From Butyrivibrio sp. UBA3740 (GTDB taxonomy: Bacteria; Bacillota; Clostridia; Lachnospirales; Lachnospiraceae): DNA of 17,543 nt. The DNA is taken from NCBI GenBank assembly GCA_002372465.1, contig DFGW01000043.1:1-17543 (forward strand), given 5' to 3'. The notes under the pieces were generated by a model. That model made no database searches. It was not told where the DNA came from and worked only from the letters and a program-made list of their open reading frames with translations. Positions 16,101 through 17,543 of this stretch are shown piece after piece. Position 1 is the first letter of the stretch. Each line of letters begins with the position of its first letter. Position numbers and translations under genes: made by a program.

Positions 16101-16952
16101 TTAGAAGGCGGCCATGCGAATTGATTCTAAAAGGTCCTCGGGAAGGAAGAGCTTACCCATACCGCAGCCCAGGTCTATCTTGGGCTTGTTGGCGCCGTGA
16201 AAATCTGAGCCTCCGCTGATGAGAAGATCATATTTAGTTGCCAGTTCTTTTATCTGGCGCTCCTCTGATGGGCTGTAGGTTGAGTATATGGCTTCGATGC
16301 CCTTAAGGCCTGCGTCCTTGAGCCTTGCCACCAGAGCATCCAGCTTCCTGTCAGAAAAATGATACAAAATGGGGTGGGCAAGAACAGGTACTCCGCCTGC
16401 CTCAAGCACATATCCAATAGCTTCTTCGGGAGAGATCTTCTCACGCTCCACATAGTAGGGAGCATGGTCTCCTATGTACCTGTCAAAGACTTCCTGCCTG
16501 CTGTTAACATAGCCCCTCTCCACCAGAAATCTGGCGTAATGGGCCCTTGTGATCACAGCGCCGGGATAAGCGGCAGTCAGCTCTTCAAAGGTAATGGGAA
16601 TCCCCGCTTCTTCCCTTAGCCTGTCGCACATCTTAACATTTCTGCTTGTTCTGGATTCAATAAACCGGGTTAGCTTAGCCTTAAATGCCTCTTTGTGATG
16701 GTCGATGTAAAGACCGACAATATGAACATCTTTTCCCTCTTCCACTGTAGAAAACTCAATCCCGGGAACAAGCTCCATATCAGGGTAATTAGCCTTAGTA
16801 TATTCTATCGCCTCATCCAGACCATCCACCGTATCATGGTCAGTCAGCGCTATTGCTGCCAGATTCTTTTCATGAGCGTAGTCTATCAGCTCTTTTACCG
16901 TATAGGTTCCATCGGAACAATTTGAATGAGTATGTAAATCTATTCCCCGCAT
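16101..16952 (-). CDS. PHP-domain phosphoesterase, YciV/TrpH-like
   Basis: A 283-residue protein of the PHP family that includes nucleoside 3',5'-bisphosphate phosphatases and the 5'-3' exoribonuclease RNase AM. Metal-binding residues are all visible: H7 and H9 (DLHTHSN), D14, H39 (LTDHDT), E66 (GIEFS), H77, H193 (LAHPILY), D250 and H252 (GGSDFHG). The insert at about 95-175 contains AHYARFLVERGYV, typical of this subgroup. ATG 16952 is the likely start because the first metal motif begins at residue 5, but it has no Shine-Dalgarno and sits 6 bases after the T run of the upstream terminator. An in-frame GTG at 16997 would add 15 residues encoded by the hairpin itself. The activity is by family, not proven for this protein. 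Confidence 0.88.
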   Translation of the reverse strand: MRGIDLHTHSNCSDGTYTVKELIDYAHEKNLAAIALTDHDTVDGLDEAIEYTKANYPDMELVPGIEFSTVEEGKDVHIVGLYIDHHKEAFKAKLTRFIESRTSRNVKMCDRLREEAGIPITFEELTAAYPGAVITRAHYARFLVERGYVNSRQEVFDRYIGDHAPYYVEREKISPEEAIGYVLEAGGVPVLAHPILYHFSDRKLDALVARLKDAGLKGIEAIYSTYSPSEERQIKELATKYDLLISGGSDFHGANKPKIDLGCGMGKLFLPEDLLESIRMAAF

Positions 16953-16958
16953 ATTTTT

Positions 16959-16989
16959 AAAAAAAGGAACTGCCCATAGGGCAGTTCCT
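16959..16989 (-). terminator. Rho-independent terminator of pyruvate phosphate dikinase gene
   Basis: On the minus strand a 10-bp perfect stem (16979-16988 with 16966-16975), extendable by one A-T pair, with a 3-base loop, is followed by seven T. It lies 24 bases after the dikinase stop codon and directly before the PHP start codon. Confidence 0.9.
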
Positions 16990-17012
16990 CTTAACACTCC
17001 TTTTAAAGAGAA

Positions 17013-17543
17013 TTATTTGTTTCTTGTATCCTTGTAAGCCTTAGCTGCAGCATCAACACCAGCCTTAAGTCCCTCAAGACCAGCCTTAGCAACATCAGCA
17101 GTCTGCTCGCAAAGCTCCTTAGCGATCTCCTGAACCTTCTCAGCAGCCTCGTTGATCTTCTTCTTTGTCTCGTCATCTACGAATGACTTTGTTGAAGAAG
17201 CTGAACCAGCGCCTGCACTTTTTGCAGCCTTCTCAGCAATAGCAGCCTGAGCAGCAGCAAGTCTAGCAACAGGTACACGGAATGGTGAGCATGATACATA
17301 GTCAAGTCCGATCTTGTGGCAGAACTCAACAGATGAAGGATCTCCACCGTGCTCTCCACAGATACCAACGTGAAGCTTAGGATTAACCGGCTTACCAAGC
17401 TTAAGTGACATCTCCATAAGCTTACCAACACCTGCCTGGTCAAGCTTAGCAAATGGATCGTTCTCGAAGATCTTTGTGTCATAGTAAGCATTGAGGAACT
17501 TACCGGCATCATCACGAGAGAATCCGAATGTCATCTGTGTAAG
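17013..17543 (-). CDS. ppdK: Pyruvate phosphate dikinase, C-terminal part (5' end beyond window)
   Basis: The last 176 residues of an enzyme that interconverts pyruvate, ATP and phosphate with phosphoenolpyruvate, AMP and pyrophosphate, common in anaerobic Firmicutes. [17 protein letters not shown] opens the fragment and belongs to the C-terminal TIM-barrel domain. The catalytic cysteine is in [10 protein letters not shown] (60-69; C62), followed by [19 protein letters not shown], where the protein normally ends within a few residues. Here it continues for 74 more residues: a Ser/Gly/Ala linker, then a long Ala/Lys/Glu-rich predicted helix ending KDTRNK. The reading frame is clean, and the stop is followed 24 bases on by a strong terminator. 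The enzyme call is firm; the tail's role is unknown. Confidence 0.95.
   Translation of the reverse strand, partial: LTQMTFGFSRDDAGKFLNAYYDTKIFENDPFAKLDQAGVGKLMEMSLKLGKPVNPKLHVGICGEHGGDPSSVEFCHKIGLDYVSCSPFRVPVARLAAAQAAIAEKAAKSAGAGSASSTKSFVDDETKKKINEAAEKVQEIAKELCEQTADVAKAGLEGLKAGVDAAAKAYKDTRNK
17016..17237 (-). other. 74-residue Ala/Lys-rich C-terminal extension of PpdK
   Basis: Fragment residues 103-176. Roughly the first 18 are Ala/Ser/Gly-rich and probably flexible; the remainder has heptad-like Ala, Val, Ile and Leu spacing with alternating Lys/Glu ([20 protein letters not shown] and onward), as in an amphipathic helix or coiled coil. It shows no zinc or catalytic motif. Confidence 0.75.

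Overview
The window looks like chromosomal DNA of an anaerobic Firmicute, most likely a Lachnospiraceae relative (Butyrivibrio/Roseburia-like). The evidence is strong GGAGG-type ribosome binding sites, hairpin plus T-run terminators, a pyruvate phosphate dikinase, a fungal/archaeal-type aspartate-semialdehyde dehydrogenase, a Firmicutes-type TopB and a 2-hydroxyacyl-CoA dehydratase pair. The genus is inference. I see no rRNA, tRNA, CRISPR array, insertion sequence or prophage, and no gene-free stretch over 300 bases.

Layout. Bases 1-864 (-) hold the start of a response regulator with an HD-GYP domain, cut by the window edge. Bases 989-8358 (-) look like one operon, transcribed argH -> asd -> ATPase-like gene -> topB, with short gaps or overlaps and a terminator at 938-971. 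It pairs two amino-acid biosynthesis genes with a DNA topoisomerase III carrying five C-terminal zinc-ribbon modules and an AAA/DUF234-type protein whose Walker A, Walker B and nuclease-like motifs all look ruined. Bases 8509-11025 (-) hold a FapA/DUF342 protein with about twelve 26-residue repeats before its FapA domain, with its own terminator.

A divergent promoter region (11026-11229) separates this from a + strand operon (11230-14194). That operon has two overlapping 2-hydroxyacyl-CoA dehydratase subunits and a 55-residue single-helix membrane protein, and ends in a long hairpin terminator. No activator ATPase for the dehydratase is in the window. On the - strand again are a secreted 5'-nucleotidase-type phosphoesterase (14267-15919), a PHP-domain phosphoesterase (16101-16952), and the C-terminal end of pyruvate phosphate dikinase (17013-17543), which carries an unusual 74-residue Ala/Lys-rich tail.

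The best leads are the apparently catalytically dead ATPase/DUF234 protein coupled to topB, the orphan dehydratase pair with its small membrane protein, the FapA repeat array, and the dikinase tail. I found no clear new defence or mobile system.
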